Below are positions 26,139-34,911 of a stretch of DNA of 64,000 nucleotides, in pieces; positions within the stretch are counted from its first letter, which is position 1, and each line of letters starts with the position of its first letter. The translations under genes and the position numbers were made by a program. This stretch comes from an uncultured Oscillospiraceae bacterium (GTDB lineage: Bacteria; Bacillota; Clostridia; Oscillospirales; Oscillospiraceae). The notes below the pieces were generated by a model. The model was not told the DNA's origin. It was given only the letters and a program-made list of their open reading frames with translations, and ran no database searches. The stretch is taken from assembly GCA_934589525.1 (NCBI GenBank), contig CAKTOB010000012.1:1-64000 (forward strand), in the 5' to 3' direction.

Positions 26139-27112
26139 TCCGAGTAATTGTAATGGCGGTCATCAGCTTTGTGACCGCGGCGCTGCTGGGCCATTTCCTG
26201 CTGCCGGTGCTGCGGGCCCTGAAGGCCGGACAGTCCGTGCGTTCCATCGGCCCCACCTGGCACAACAACAAGGCCGGTACCCCATTGATGATGGGCCTGA
26301 TGTTTATTGGCAGCTGCCTGGTTTGTCTGCTGCTGAATCTGCCCAACACCCAGGAGTTCAGCGCCATTTATGTGTTTATTCTGGCCTTCTGCTTTGGTGC
26401 CATCGGTTTTCTGGATGACTACTGCAAGGTCCGCAACAGACGGGATATGGGCCTGACGGCCCTGCAAAAGTCCCTGCTGCAGGCGGCGGTTTCCGCGGTG
26501 TTCCTGTATAGATTGTATATGCAGGGAATCCTGACCTGCGATCTGTACATTCCCTTTGTAAACGTCCGCTTCTTTATTTCCCCGGCGGTCTATCTGCTGC
26601 TGTCCCTGTTCATCATGGTGGGCACGGTGAACGCCGTGAACCTGACCGACGGCATTGACGGCCTCAGCGCCTCCGTGACCATTCCTGTCATGGTGTTCTT
26701 TGCCGCCGCCGCTCTGGCGGTGGACCGGGAGGAGCTGGCGGTGCTTCCCGCGGCCATGATCGGTGGGCTGCTGGCCTTCCTGGGCCTGAACTGGCACCCT
26801 GCCAAGGCCTTCATGGGTGACACCGGCTCGCTGTTCATGGGCGGTGTGGTCTGCGGCCTGGCCTACGCCATGGATATGCCCTTGATTCTGGTGTTCGTAG
26901 GATTTGTCTATCTGGTAGAGACCCTTTCCGTGATTTTGCAGGTGAGCTACTTCAAGCTGACCCACGGCAAGCGGCTGTTTAAAATGAGCCCCATCCACCA
27001 TCATTTTGAAATGTGCGGCTGGAAGGAAGAGAAGATCGTGCTGAGCTTTGCGGGGGTATCCGCAATCATGTGCATCGTGGCCTGGCTGAGCATCTCCGGC
27101 CTGGTTCGGTAA
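26135..27112 (+). CDS. mraY: phospho-MurNAc-pentapeptide transferase
   Basis: A 325-residue enzyme with about ten membrane spans that makes lipid I. Conserved cytoplasmic loops include GTPLMMG, the DD pair in GFLDDYCKVR, NLTDGIDGLSAS and GDTGSLFMGG, plus PIHHHFE near the C-terminus. All catalytic Asp residues are visible. Length is normal. Confidence 0.96.
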   Translation: MIRVIVMAVISFVTAALLGHFLLPVLRALKAGQSVRSIGPTWHNNKAGTPLMMGLMFIGSCLVCLLLNLPNTQEFSAIYVFILAFCFGAIGFLDDYCKVRNRRDMGLTALQKSLLQAAVSAVFLYRLYMQGILTCDLYIPFVNVRFFISPAVYLLLSLFIMVGTVNAVNLTDGIDGLSASVTIPVMVFFAAAALAVDREELAVLPAAMIGGLLAFLGLNWHPAKAFMGDTGSLFMGGVVCGLAYAMDMPLILVFVGFVYLVETLSVILQVSYFKLTHGKRLFKMSPIHHHFEMCGWKEEKIVLSFAGVSAIMCIVAWLSISGLVR

Positions 27113-27147
27113 TAGGACTTATATGATCCGGGGGAAAGGAGCGCAGT

Positions 27148-28308
27148 ATGGCGGAAAGAGCTCTTTCTGCCAAAGAGGACCGTGGGTGTTCCCTCGGAGG
27201 AAGTGTTGACTACCCCTTCTTGATCTTGACGCTCCTGCTGCTGATGGTGGGGCTTGCGGTGCTCTATTCCGCCAGCGCCGCCCAAAGTGCCTATGATACC
27301 GGCGGGGCCACCTCCACCCGGTATTTGCAGCGTCAGGCGGTGTGCGCCGGGCTGGGGCTTCTGGCCATGTACGGCTTCAGCCGGGTACCGGCAAGAGTTT
27401 GGTACCGGCTGGCCTGGCCCTGCTATTGGCTGAGCATTTTGCTGCTGCTGAGCGTCCTTTTGGTAGGCCAGCAGGTCAACGGGGCCAGACGCTGGATCAA
27501 TATCGGAGGGCTCCAATTTCAGCCCTCGGAGATTTCAAAATTTACCCTCATTTTGCTTCTTTCCAGGTTGAGCAGCGTCTATGGAGAGAAAGCCGCCCGG
27601 TTTCGCTACGGCGTTCTGGGCTTCGGCGGGGCCTTGCTGGGGATCCTCATTCCCCTGGCCCTGGAAAAGCATTTAAGCGCCATTATGCTTCTGGGACTGG
27701 TGGCCGTGGTGATGATGTACATCGCGGGGACCCATCCCAAGTGGCTGGTACTGGGGGCTGCCGGTGCGGTGGTATTTTTGCTGGTGTATATCCGCTTTAT
27801 GGGCTACGCCGGAGACCGGGTCACCGCCTGGCGGAATCCGGACTTAGACCCCGGGGACACGGGGTATCAGATCTTGCAGTCCCTGTATGCCATCGGCTCC
27901 GGCGGCGTCTTCGGCCTGGGCTTTGGCAAGAGCAGACAGAAATATCTGTATCTGCCCTTTCAGTATAACGACTATATCTTTGCCATTGTCTGCGAGGAGC
28001 TGGGCCTGGTTGGGGCCTGGGGCATCATCTTTTTGTACGCCCTGCTGATCCTGCGGGGATTTAGGATCGCCCGAAGGGCAGATAACCGATTTTCAACGGT
28101 TCTTGCCGCCGGGCTTGTGACCCTTATTGCCGTGCAGACCATATTAAACTTGTGTGTTGTCACGAACCTTCTGCCCTCTACCGGCATTGCGCTGCCGTTT
28201 TTCTCCTATGGAGGAACGGCCCTGGCAGTGAACCTGGGGGAAATGGGGATCGTGCTGAATATATCCCGTCCCGGGAACAATCGAACCATCAGGAGGAAAG
28301 ACTATTGA
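27148..28308 (+). CDS. ftsW: SEDS-family peptidoglycan glycosyltransferase FtsW
   Basis: A 386-residue polytopic SEDS protein that polymerises septal glycan with its partner class B PBP. Recognisable are VGQQVNGARRWINIGGLQFQPSE, including the conserved loop, and the C-terminal LPSTGIALPFFSYGGTAL. AAAGGAG precedes the ATG by six bases. murD, which usually sits between mraY and ftsW, is missing here. Confidence 0.93.
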   Translation: MAERALSAKEDRGCSLGGSVDYPFLILTLLLLMVGLAVLYSASAAQSAYDTGGATSTRYLQRQAVCAGLGLLAMYGFSRVPARVWYRLAWPCYWLSILLLLSVLLVGQQVNGARRWINIGGLQFQPSEISKFTLILLLSRLSSVYGEKAARFRYGVLGFGGALLGILIPLALEKHLSAIMLLGLVAVVMMYIAGTHPKWLVLGAAGAVVFLLVYIRFMGYAGDRVTAWRNPDLDPGDTGYQILQSLYAIGSGGVFGLGFGKSRQKYLYLPFQYNDYIFAIVCEELGLVGAWGIIFLYALLILRGFRIARRADNRFSTVLAAGLVTLIAVQTILNLCVVTNLLPSTGIALPFFSYGGTALAVNLGEMGIVLNISRPGNNRTIRRKDY

Positions 28309-29429
28309 ATCTGGTATTTACCTGCGGCGGTACCGCCGGACATATCAATCCCGCCATTGCCATTGCCAACGAAATGCGGCGGCGGGACCCGGGCTGCCGG
28401 GTGCTCTTCATCGGTGCCGTGGGCCATATGGAGGAAAAGCTGGTGCCCCAGGCGGGCTTTGAGCTGCGCACCCTGCCCGGCTCCGGTCTGAGCCGGAAAA
28501 AGAACGTTGCGGGGCTCAAGCAGAACATCCATGCCATCAACTGCGTATTGCAGGCGGTGAAGGAGTGCAAGAAGATCTTCCGGGAGTTTAAGCCCGATGT
28601 GATCATCGGCACCGGCGGCTACGCCAGTTTCCCGGCCCTCTACGCCGGAAGCAAAATGGGCATTCCCACCTGCGTCCATGAGTCCAACGCCGTTCCCGGC
28701 GTGACCACCAAGATGATTGCAAAGCGGGCCAGCCGGGTGCTGGTGGCCTTTGAAGAAAGCGTCCGCTACTATGATGACCCCCAAAAGGTGGAAGTGGTGG
28801 GCATGCCCGTGCAGCAGGGCTTTATCTACAACGACAAAAAGAAGGCCCGGCAGGAGCTGGGTCTGACCGATGAATTTGTGGTGCTCTCCGCCTTCGGAAG
28901 CCTGGGGGCCAAGCGCATGAATGAGATCATGGCGGACCTGTTCGTTTTGGAAAAGGAAGCGGGCTATCCCTTCCACCACATCCACGCCACCGGCGGCTTC
29001 GGCTGGGAGTGGATGCCGGAGCTGGTCCAAAAGGACGGGGTGGACCTGCCCCATACCCCCAGCATCGATATGCGGGAGTATATTTACGATATGCCGGTGG
29101 AAATGGCGGCGGCGGATGTAGTCATCAGCCGGTCCGGCGCAGCCACCTGTAATGAGATCGGTGTCTCCGGCACCCCCAGCATTCTGATCCCCTCGCCCAA
29201 CGTGACCAATAACCATCAGGAGCACAACGCAAGAGTCTTGTCCGACAAGGATGCTGCCGTCACGGTCCTTGAAAAGGACTGCACGGCAAAGGCTTTGTTT
29301 GATGAGATTCTGGGCTTGCTCCATGACCCGGACAGACGGGAGACCATGAGCAAAACCCTTCGCGGCATGGTCCGTCTGGACTCCACCCAGAGGATCTGCG
29401 ACATTGTGGAGGAGCTGATCCGGAAGTAA
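28305..29429 (+). CDS. murG: lipid II synthase MurG (UDP-GlcNAc transferase)
   Basis: A 374-residue GT-B glycosyltransferase at the inner face of the membrane that turns lipid I into lipid II. Motifs are TCGGTAGHINPAIAIA, GTGGYASFPALYAG, HESNAVPG and RSGAATCNEI, then a conserved PSPNVTNNHQEHNA donor-site loop. The start is TTG 28305: it has AGGAGG ahead and overlaps the ftsW stop as TTGA. An upstream in-frame ATG at 28152 is within ftsW and unlikely. Confidence 0.94.
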   Translation: MNLVFTCGGTAGHINPAIAIANEMRRRDPGCRVLFIGAVGHMEEKLVPQAGFELRTLPGSGLSRKKNVAGLKQNIHAINCVLQAVKECKKIFREFKPDVIIGTGGYASFPALYAGSKMGIPTCVHESNAVPGVTTKMIAKRASRVLVAFEESVRYYDDPQKVEVVGMPVQQGFIYNDKKKARQELGLTDEFVVLSAFGSLGAKRMNEIMADLFVLEKEAGYPFHHIHATGGFGWEWMPELVQKDGVDLPHTPSIDMREYIYDMPVEMAAADVVISRSGAATCNEIGVSGTPSILIPSPNVTNNHQEHNARVLSDKDAAVTVLEKDCTAKALFDEILGLLHDPDRRETMSKTLRGMVRLDSTQRICDIVEELIRK

Positions 29430-29456
29430 GCCCCAGAGCCCCCAGGAGGAACAACA

Positions 29457-31019
29457 ATGGATACGAATGAAAATACCGGGTTCCAGCCCCCGGAAGGGCA
29501 GGAACCGACCCAAAAGGCACCGTCCAGCCCCACCCCCCGGGCCAGTGCCCCTAAAATGGACGGCGTCAGCGCCGGTGGACGGCCCCGCCGCCCGGATGCC
29601 GGGGAGGCGCAAAAGAAGAAAGCGACGCCCCAGCAGAAAAAGCGGCCCGCTGCCCCGGAGGAAAAACCGGCGGCTCCCCAAAAGTCCCGCCGTCCTGCCG
29701 AGCAGCCCCGGAAGGCTTCCGGCGCCGAGCAGACCCGAAAGCCCCGGAACGCCGGGGAACAGCCCCGGAAGGCCCAGGCTGAGTCGGCCAAAAGGCCCCG
29801 GAGCGCCGCACCCGGGGAAGAGCAGGCCCCCCGCCGCAAACCGGCCCAGGAGGCCTCGGAGCCCCGGAAAAAGCAGCCCGGCCGGAAGAAAACCATCAGC
29901 ACCGGAGACTCCGGCTACCAGCCCTACCGCCAGGCGGGAAAGCGGAAAAAAGCCCAGCGCTCCATGAACGTCAAGACCTTCTTCTCTTCTCAAAACCCGG
30001 TTCTTCGCTGGTTTGAGCGGGTCCGGTACAACAAAGACAGCTTTGCGCAGGATTCCGACATTGCCAAGCAGCGCCGCCAGCGCCGGGAGGCGGAGAAGGA
30101 AAAGCGCCGCAGACGCCAGAGCGTTTTCAGCAGCCCTGCGGTGATTTACACCCAGCCCGCCGCCTTTAACCGGGACCGGCTTCTGGTGCAGCTCATGACG
30201 GTGCTGGCAGTGGTGGCGGCCCTCATGGTAGGCCTGTCCCTGTTTTTTAAGGTCAAGGTCATTACGGTTTCCGGTACCGGCGTCTATAGCCCCTACACCA
30301 TTCAGGAGGCCTCCGGCATTTCCGAGGGAGAGAATCTTCTGACCCTGGGCAGAAACCGGGCCGCCAGCCAGATTTTGGCCAAGCTTCCCTATGTAAAAAG
30401 TGTTAGAATTGGAATAAAACTACCGGATACGGTTAATATTGAGATTGTGGAAGATGACGTGGCCTATGCCATCCAGTCCAATACGGGCATCTGGTGGCTT
30501 ATAAACTCCCAGGGCAAGGTCACGGAGATGGTCAATAATTCCATCGCCAAAAACTACACCCAGGTTCTGGGCGTGACCCTGATGGACCCGGCGGTAGGGG
30601 CCATTGGCGTGGCCACGGAGCTGACGGCGGATCAGACCGCCACGGTCCAGGAGACCACGGAAGGGGAGACGGAGCCCGAGACCACCGCCGCGACCCTTCC
30701 CACCACGGGAACCACCACCGCCGTCACCGGTGCCCAGAAGCTCGCCGCCGCCCTGGAGATCCTGACGGCCATGGAGGATGACGACATCGTCGGTGCCGTG
30801 GCCAGCGTGGATGTGTCCCGGCTGGATGACATCATTTTGTGGTACGGCACCCAGTACCAGGTGAACCTGGGGGATGCCAACGACCCTGCCCATACCCTGG
30901 GCTACAAGGTGGCCTGCATGTATGATGCCATCCTGCAAATGACGGATTATACGGCGGGAATTTTGGACGTGAGCTTCACAACCTGGGAAAATCAGGTGGC
31001 GCTGACCCCCTTTAGTTGA
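29457..31019 (+). CDS. ftsQ: cell division protein DivIB/FtsQ with long basic N-terminal tail
   Basis: A 520-residue bitopic protein. Residues 1-165 form a disordered, Lys/Arg/Pro-rich cytoplasmic tail with loose repeats of the EQPRKA type. One span lies at 242-262 and is followed by the POTRA domain (VKVITVSGTGVYSPYTIQEA), then the beta domain (LPDTVNIEIVEDDVAYAI). A Thr/Glu-rich insert near 395-425 interrupts the C-terminal part. The protein belongs to the divisome complex with FtsL and FtsB. Context after murG and before ftsZ supports the call. The tail is far longer than in model species. Confidence 0.87.
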   Translation: MDTNENTGFQPPEGQEPTQKAPSSPTPRASAPKMDGVSAGGRPRRPDAGEAQKKKATPQQKKRPAAPEEKPAAPQKSRRPAEQPRKASGAEQTRKPRNAGEQPRKAQAESAKRPRSAAPGEEQAPRRKPAQEASEPRKKQPGRKKTISTGDSGYQPYRQAGKRKKAQRSMNVKTFFSSQNPVLRWFERVRYNKDSFAQDSDIAKQRRQRREAEKEKRRRRQSVFSSPAVIYTQPAAFNRDRLLVQLMTVLAVVAALMVGLSLFFKVKVITVSGTGVYSPYTIQEASGISEGENLLTLGRNRAASQILAKLPYVKSVRIGIKLPDTVNIEIVEDDVAYAIQSNTGIWWLINSQGKVTEMVNNSIAKNYTQVLGVTLMDPAVGAIGVATELTADQTATVQETTEGETEPETTAATLPTTGTTTAVTGAQKLAAALEILTAMEDDDIVGAVASVDVSRLDDIILWYGTQYQVNLGDANDPAHTLGYKVACMYDAILQMTDYTAGILDVSFTTWENQVALTPFS

Positions 31020-31079
31020 GGAAGAAGGGCATCCGCCAAAGAAAATCGTGAAATTTTTGTGGTTTTCTCAGATTTTCTA

Positions 31080-31108
31080 TTGACCAATCTGAAAATACAA
31101 GCTAAAAT
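31080..31108 (+). promoter_or_regulatory. ftsZ promoter
   Basis: TTGACC (31080-31085), 17 bp, TAAAAT (31103-31108), giving ftsZ its own promoter about 77 bp before its start. Confidence 0.75.
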
Positions 31109-31184
31109 AGAAAGGCACGATTAAAATACTATGGCGAAGAGTTCTCGCAAAAGCTGCGAAAAGATACATAGGAGGAAAGAATGT

Positions 31185-32282
31185 ATGTCTGAAACCATTC
31201 AGGATCGCGTTGTCAAGATCAAGGTGATCGGTGTCGGCGGCGCTGGTAATAATGTTATCAACCGGATGATCGAGTCCGGTGTGAACGGTGTGGATTTTGT
31301 TGTTGTCAATACGGATAAGCAGGACCTGAACAAGTCCACCTGCAAGAACAAGGTCCAGATCGGTGAAAAGCTGACCGGCGGTATGGGTGCCGGCTCCAAG
31401 CCGGAGGTGGGCAGAAAGTCCGCCGAGGAAAGCCGTGCCGCCATTGCCCAGATCCTGGAGGGGACCGACATGGTATTCATCACCGCCGGTATGGGCGGCG
31501 GTACCGGCACCGGTGCCGCTCCTGTGGTGGCGGAGCTGGCCCACGAGGCCGGTATCCTGACCGTGGGCGTGGTGACCAAGCCCTTCAAGTTTGAGGGTGC
31601 CAACCGGATGCGTCAGGCGGAGCAGGGCATCAGCGACCTGAAGGGAAAGGTGGACTCCCTGATCATCATCCCCAATGACCGGCTCAAGTATGTAACCGAC
31701 CAGAAGATCACCTTTGCCAACGCTTTCGGCATTGCCGACGATGTGCTCAAGCAGGCCGTGACCTCCATTTCCGAGCTGGTGGGCTTCTCCAAGAACGTCA
31801 TCATCAACCTGGACTTTGCCGACGTTTCCGCCGTCATGCGGGAGGCCGGCCGGGCTCATATGGGCGTGGGTACCGCTTCCGGCCGGGAAAAGGCCGAGAA
31901 CGCCGCCACCGCCGCGGTTTCCAGCCCCCTGCTGGAGACCTCCATCAACGGCGCTACCGGTGTGCTGATCAACATCACCGGCTCCTCCGAAATGACCCTG
32001 GACGACGTAGAGACCGCCGCCGGGATCGTTCAGGAGGCCGCCAACCCCGATGCCAACATCATCTTCGGTGCCACCTCTACGGATTCCTGCCAGGATGAGA
32101 TGCGGGTCACCGTCATCGCCACCGGTTTCGAGAACGCCGAGGGCGGCTACATGCCCAAGGCCAAGGCCGGTGCCGTGAGCCCCGCCGATGATATCGGGGC
32201 CCCTCTGGCCGGAACCCAGAAGCCGGTCAAGTCCGGGGACATCAGCGATATTGACGAGATTTTCAGCATTTTTAAGAGATAA
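31185..32282 (+). CDS. ftsZ: cell division GTPase FtsZ
   Basis: A 365-residue tubulin homologue that forms the Z ring. The nucleotide loop is MGGGTGTGAAPVVAE, the T7 synergy loop is NLDFADVSAVM, and the C-terminal tail ends DISDIDEIFSIFKR, the peptide that binds FtsA, SepF or ZipA. ATG 31185 with AGGAGG nine bases before is preferred over 31131. The gene has its own promoter and terminator. ftsA is not adjacent, so a SepF-type anchor elsewhere is possible. Confidence 0.97.
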   Translation: MSETIQDRVVKIKVIGVGGAGNNVINRMIESGVNGVDFVVVNTDKQDLNKSTCKNKVQIGEKLTGGMGAGSKPEVGRKSAEESRAAIAQILEGTDMVFITAGMGGGTGTGAAPVVAELAHEAGILTVGVVTKPFKFEGANRMRQAEQGISDLKGKVDSLIIIPNDRLKYVTDQKITFANAFGIADDVLKQAVTSISELVGFSKNVIINLDFADVSAVMREAGRAHMGVGTASGREKAENAATAAVSSPLLETSINGATGVLINITGSSEMTLDDVETAAGIVQEAANPDANIIFGATSTDSCQDEMRVTVIATGFENAEGGYMPKAKAGAVSPADDIGAPLAGTQKPVKSGDISDIDEIFSIFKR

Positions 32283-32288
32283 CACACT

Positions 32289-32322
32289 AGCATCCCGACC
32301 CCTGGGGGCGGGATGCTTTTTC
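32289..32322 (+). terminator. terminator of ftsZ
   Basis: AGCATCCCG and CGGGATGCT arms with a five-T run. The next gene's GGAGG lies immediately after. Confidence 0.88.
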
Positions 32323-32333
32323 TTGGAGGTACT

Positions 32334-33083
32334 ATGGGTGCATATGAGGCGCTGGCCGCCAGCTATGACCGACTGACAAACGACGTGGACTATGCCGCCA
32401 CCGTGGACTTTTATTGGGAAATTCTGGAAAGAGAAGGGGTCGTCCCCCGGTCCGCTGTGGACCTGGCCTGCGGCACCGGCTCCGTCACCGCTCTGCTATG
32501 CCAAAGGGGCATTCCCACGGTGGGGGTGGACCTGTCAGAGGAAATGCTCACCGTGGCCCAGCAGAAGACCATGGACCTAGACCCCCGGCCCTTCTTTTCC
32601 TGCCAGCCCCTGGAGCGGCTGCGGCTTCCAAGAGGGGTGGACCTGGCGGTCTGCGCCCTGGACAGTCTGGATTACATCACAGACCCTCAGGCCTGTCAGG
32701 AGGCCATTCGGCGGGTCTACCGGGTGCTGAACCCCGGCGGCGTTTTTATTTTCGATGTCAACACCCCGGAAAAGCTCCGGGCCATGGACGGCCAGGTGTT
32801 TCTGGACGAGGACGAGGATGTCTACTGCGTCTGGCGGGGAGAGTTTGACGAAGAAACCAACATCTGCTCCTACGGCATGGACCTGTTCCAGCGCCAAGGG
32901 AAGCTCTGGCACCGCTCCTTTGAGGAGCACCGGGAGTATGCCTACTCCGCCGAACAGCTGCGGACATACTTAAAACAGGCGGGTTTTACCCACATTGGGG
33001 TCTACGCCGACCGGAAATTGGAAGACCCGGCACCGGGTGAACAGAGAATTTATTTCAAAGCGAGAAAGGGAATTCGAAAATGA
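32334..33083 (+). CDS. class I SAM-dependent methyltransferase
   Basis: A 249-residue methyltransferase. The start YEALAASYDRLTNDVDY is typical of a conserved Clostridia family, the SAM loop is AVDLACGTGSVTALL, and motif II/III is VCALDSLDYITD. It resembles small-molecule methylases; the substrate is unknown. ATG 32334 has GGAGG five bases before. It overlaps hslO by 4 bp (ATGA), so the two are made together, which may hint at a role in protein or redox maintenance, but that is inference. Confidence 0.85.
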   Translation: MGAYEALAASYDRLTNDVDYAATVDFYWEILEREGVVPRSAVDLACGTGSVTALLCQRGIPTVGVDLSEEMLTVAQQKTMDLDPRPFFSCQPLERLRLPRGVDLAVCALDSLDYITDPQACQEAIRRVYRVLNPGGVFIFDVNTPEKLRAMDGQVFLDEDEDVYCVWRGEFDEETNICSYGMDLFQRQGKLWHRSFEEHREYAYSAEQLRTYLKQAGFTHIGVYADRKLEDPAPGEQRIYFKARKGIRK

Positions 33084-33958
33084 GCGATTATTTGGTTCGC
33101 GGCATGAGCATGGACGGCTTTGTGAAGGTCTGTGCCATCTGCTCTACGGAGTTGGTCCGCCGGGGGGCGGAGATCCAGAAGACCACCCCCAACGCTACAG
33201 CGGCCTTTGGACGGGCTCTGACGGCGGCTTCCATGATGGGCAACATGCAGAAGGTGGAAAATGGGTCCATGACCCTGCAAATTCGGGGCGGCGGCCCCAT
33301 CGGAACCATTACCGTGGTATCCGATGCCACCGGCAACGTCCGGGGCTGCGTTACGGAGCCCCGGGTGCCCCTGGTTGAAAAGTGCCCCGGCAAGCTGGAC
33401 GTGGGGGCCACCGTGGGCACCGACGGCACCCTGACGGTGATCCGGGACCTGCAGATGAAAGAGCCCTATGTGGGCTCCGTGGAGCTGGTCACCGGAGAGA
33501 TCGGTGACGATGTGACGACTTACTTCGCCCAGAGCGAGCAGGTGCCCACCGCCTGTGCCCTGGGGGTGCTGGTGGACCGGGACCATACCGTAAAGGTGGC
33601 GGGAGGGTATATCCTCCAGCTGCTGCCCGGGGCCCCGGAGGAGACCATCAGTAAACTCGAAATGGGCATCCGCCGGGCAGGGGCCGTGACCCCCATGCTG
33701 GAGGCGGGCCTTACCCCGGAGGACATCCTGGGCCAGGTCTGCGGCGATCTGGGGGTGGTGTTCATGGAAACGGTGCCTGTTGCATACAAGTGCTATTGCA
33801 GCCGGGAGCGGGTAGAGCAGGCCCTCATCAGCCTGGGAAGAAAGGAACTGGAGGACATCGCCCGGGAGGGAAAGCCCTTCCCGGTGGAATGTCAGTTTTG
33901 TGACACGGAGTATACCTTCACCCCGGAGGATATTCGGGAACTGCTTGGAAAAATCTAA
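33080..33958 (+). CDS. hslO: redox-regulated chaperone Hsp33
   Basis: A 292-residue cytoplasmic holdase activated by oxidation. The four zinc-binding cysteines are present as CYC (about residues 236-238, in AYKCYCSRERVE) and CQFC near 272, the switch that forms disulphides under oxidative stress. The N-terminal domain shows GRALTAASMMGNM and GGGPIGTITVVSD. Length is standard. It is coupled to the upstream methyltransferase. Confidence 0.95.
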   Translation: MSDYLVRGMSMDGFVKVCAICSTELVRRGAEIQKTTPNATAAFGRALTAASMMGNMQKVENGSMTLQIRGGGPIGTITVVSDATGNVRGCVTEPRVPLVEKCPGKLDVGATVGTDGTLTVIRDLQMKEPYVGSVELVTGEIGDDVTTYFAQSEQVPTACALGVLVDRDHTVKVAGGYILQLLPGAPEETISKLEMGIRRAGAVTPMLEAGLTPEDILGQVCGDLGVVFMETVPVAYKCYCSRERVEQALISLGRKELEDIAREGKPFPVECQFCDTEYTFTPEDIRELLGKI

Positions 33959-33967
33959 AATCATAGG

Positions 33968-33995
33968 GGAAAGCCCGGAAATACCCGGGCTTTCC
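33968..33995 (+). terminator. hairpin after hslO
   Basis: GGAAAGCCCGG and CCGGGCTTTCC form an 11-bp stem 10 bp after the stop. The T-run is displaced, so termination may be partial. Confidence 0.6.
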
Positions 33996-34033
33996 TACTC
34001 AAAAAGTTTTTTGAAAAAATTAGCATTTTTTGC

Positions 34034-34062
34034 TTGACAAAGCGGTGCTGTTCGTGTATAAT
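34034..34062 (+). promoter_or_regulatory. consensus promoter of tRNA operon
   Basis: TTGACA (34034-34039), exactly 17 bp, TATAAT (34057-34062): full consensus, as expected for strongly expressed stable RNA. Confidence 0.92.
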
Positions 34063-34113
34063 GTGCCATGTCGCTGGTGAGCGGCTGAAAACAACAGCCA
34101 CTTACAAGTCGTC

Positions 34114-34189
34114 GGGAGCATAGCTCAGCTGGGAGAGCATCTGCCTTACAAGCAGGAGGTCATAGGTTCGAGCCCTATTGTTCCCACCA
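34114..34189 (+). tRNA. tRNA-Val (anticodon TAC)
   Basis: A 76-nt cloverleaf. The anticodon loop is CCTTACAAG with TAC; the T-arm is GGTTCGAGCC and the encoded CCA closes the acceptor GGGAGCA/TGTTCCC. It is first in a five-tRNA array. Confidence 0.95.
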
Positions 34190-34193
34190 ATCT

Positions 34194-34270
34194 GGCCCGG
34201 TGGTGCAGTCGGTTAGCACGCCAGCCTGTCACGCTGGAGGTCGACGGTTCGAGTCCGTTCCGGGTCGCCA
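34194..34270 (+). tRNA. tRNA-Asp (anticodon GTC)
   Basis: A 77-nt cloverleaf with anticodon stem-loop CCAGCCTGTCACGCTGG and T-arm GGTTCGAGTCC, with encoded CCA. It starts four bases after tRNA-Val. Confidence 0.95.
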
Positions 34271-34314
34271 ATTTCATTTTTCTTCGCATCTGCGCAGTAC
34301 CGATTGCGCAAGAC

Positions 34315-34390
<76 letters not shown>

Positions 34391-34419
34391 TATTACCTGA
34401 GTCTCCTCGGGTAATAGAT

Positions 34420-34495
34420 GCGGGTGTAGCTCATCCGGTAGAGCGCCACCTTGCCAAGGTGGAGGTAGCGAGTTCGAGCCTCGTCACCCGCTCCA
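34420..34495 (+). tRNA. tRNA-Gly (anticodon GCC)
   Basis: A 76-nt cloverleaf with anticodon stem-loop CCACCTTGCCAAGGTGG and T-arm AGTTCGAGCCT, with encoded CCA. Confidence 0.95.
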
Positions 34496-34504
34496 ATTTC
34501 AAAT

Positions 34505-34579
34505 GGTACCGTGGCCAAGTGGTAAGGCAAAGGTCTGCAAAACCTTCATTCCCCAGTTCAAATCTGGGCGGTACCTCCA
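34505..34579 (+). tRNA. tRNA-Cys (anticodon GCA)
   Basis: A 75-nt cloverleaf with anticodon loop TCTGCAAAA and T-arm AGTTCAAATCT, with encoded CCA. It is last of the array and followed by the terminator. Confidence 0.93.
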
Positions 34580-34586
34580 AAATTTT

Positions 34587-34634
34587 AAACACTTTAGATG
34601 CAGCTTGAAATAAGTTGCATCTAAAGTGTTTTTT
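34587..34634 (+). terminator. terminator of tRNA operon
   Basis: A 19-bp near-perfect stem (AACACTTTAGATGCAGCTT with AAGTTGCATCTAAAGTGTT) followed by a T-run. Confidence 0.92.
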
Positions 34635-34669
34635 GGGCGAAATAGACGGAACCTGAGCGCGTAAAAACG

Positions 34670-34698
34670 TTGCGAGGGATTGGAAAGTGTGGTATAAT
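34670..34698 (+). promoter_or_regulatory. promoter of antitoxin/Fic operon
   Basis: TTGCGA (34670-34675), 17 bp, TATAAT (34693-34698), 27 bp before the antitoxin ATG. Confidence 0.72.
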
Positions 34699-34725
34699 AC
34701 AAGCAAAGAATAGGAGGTGCGCACC

Positions 34726-34911
34726 ATGAGCGATATGGAATCCATTGTGCGGGAAGTTGACAGTTCCATGGCGATGGAAGGAATGCCCTTGCACTCCGAA
34801 GACAAGGATAGGATCCGTAAATACCTGCTGAATCCCGGCAATCTGGAAAAGATAGTAGGTTCTTTGGTAGAAAAGCATACCGTTCCCATTCGTCAGAGGA
34901 ATACGGTATGA
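34726..34911 (+). CDS. VbhA-like Fic antitoxin
   Basis: A 61-residue helical protein directly ahead of a Fic gene. Residues SSMAMEG near the N-terminus match the inhibitory motif (S/T)xxxE(G/N) found in VbhA-type antitoxins, whose Glu enters the Fic active site and blocks productive ATP binding. ATG 34726 has AGGAGG eight bases before. Its stop overlaps the toxin start as ATGA, so antitoxin is translated first. This class I arrangement differs from the self-inhibited Fic at 13.9 kb. Confidence 0.83.
   Translation: MSDMESIVREVDSSMAMEGMPLHSEDKDRIRKYLLNPGNLEKIVGSLVEKHTVPIRQRNTV

Noticed and set aside
28302..29993. 563-codon minus-strand frame opposite murG and ftsQ
   Set aside because: It runs across two well-supported plus-strand genes and has no recognisable domain.
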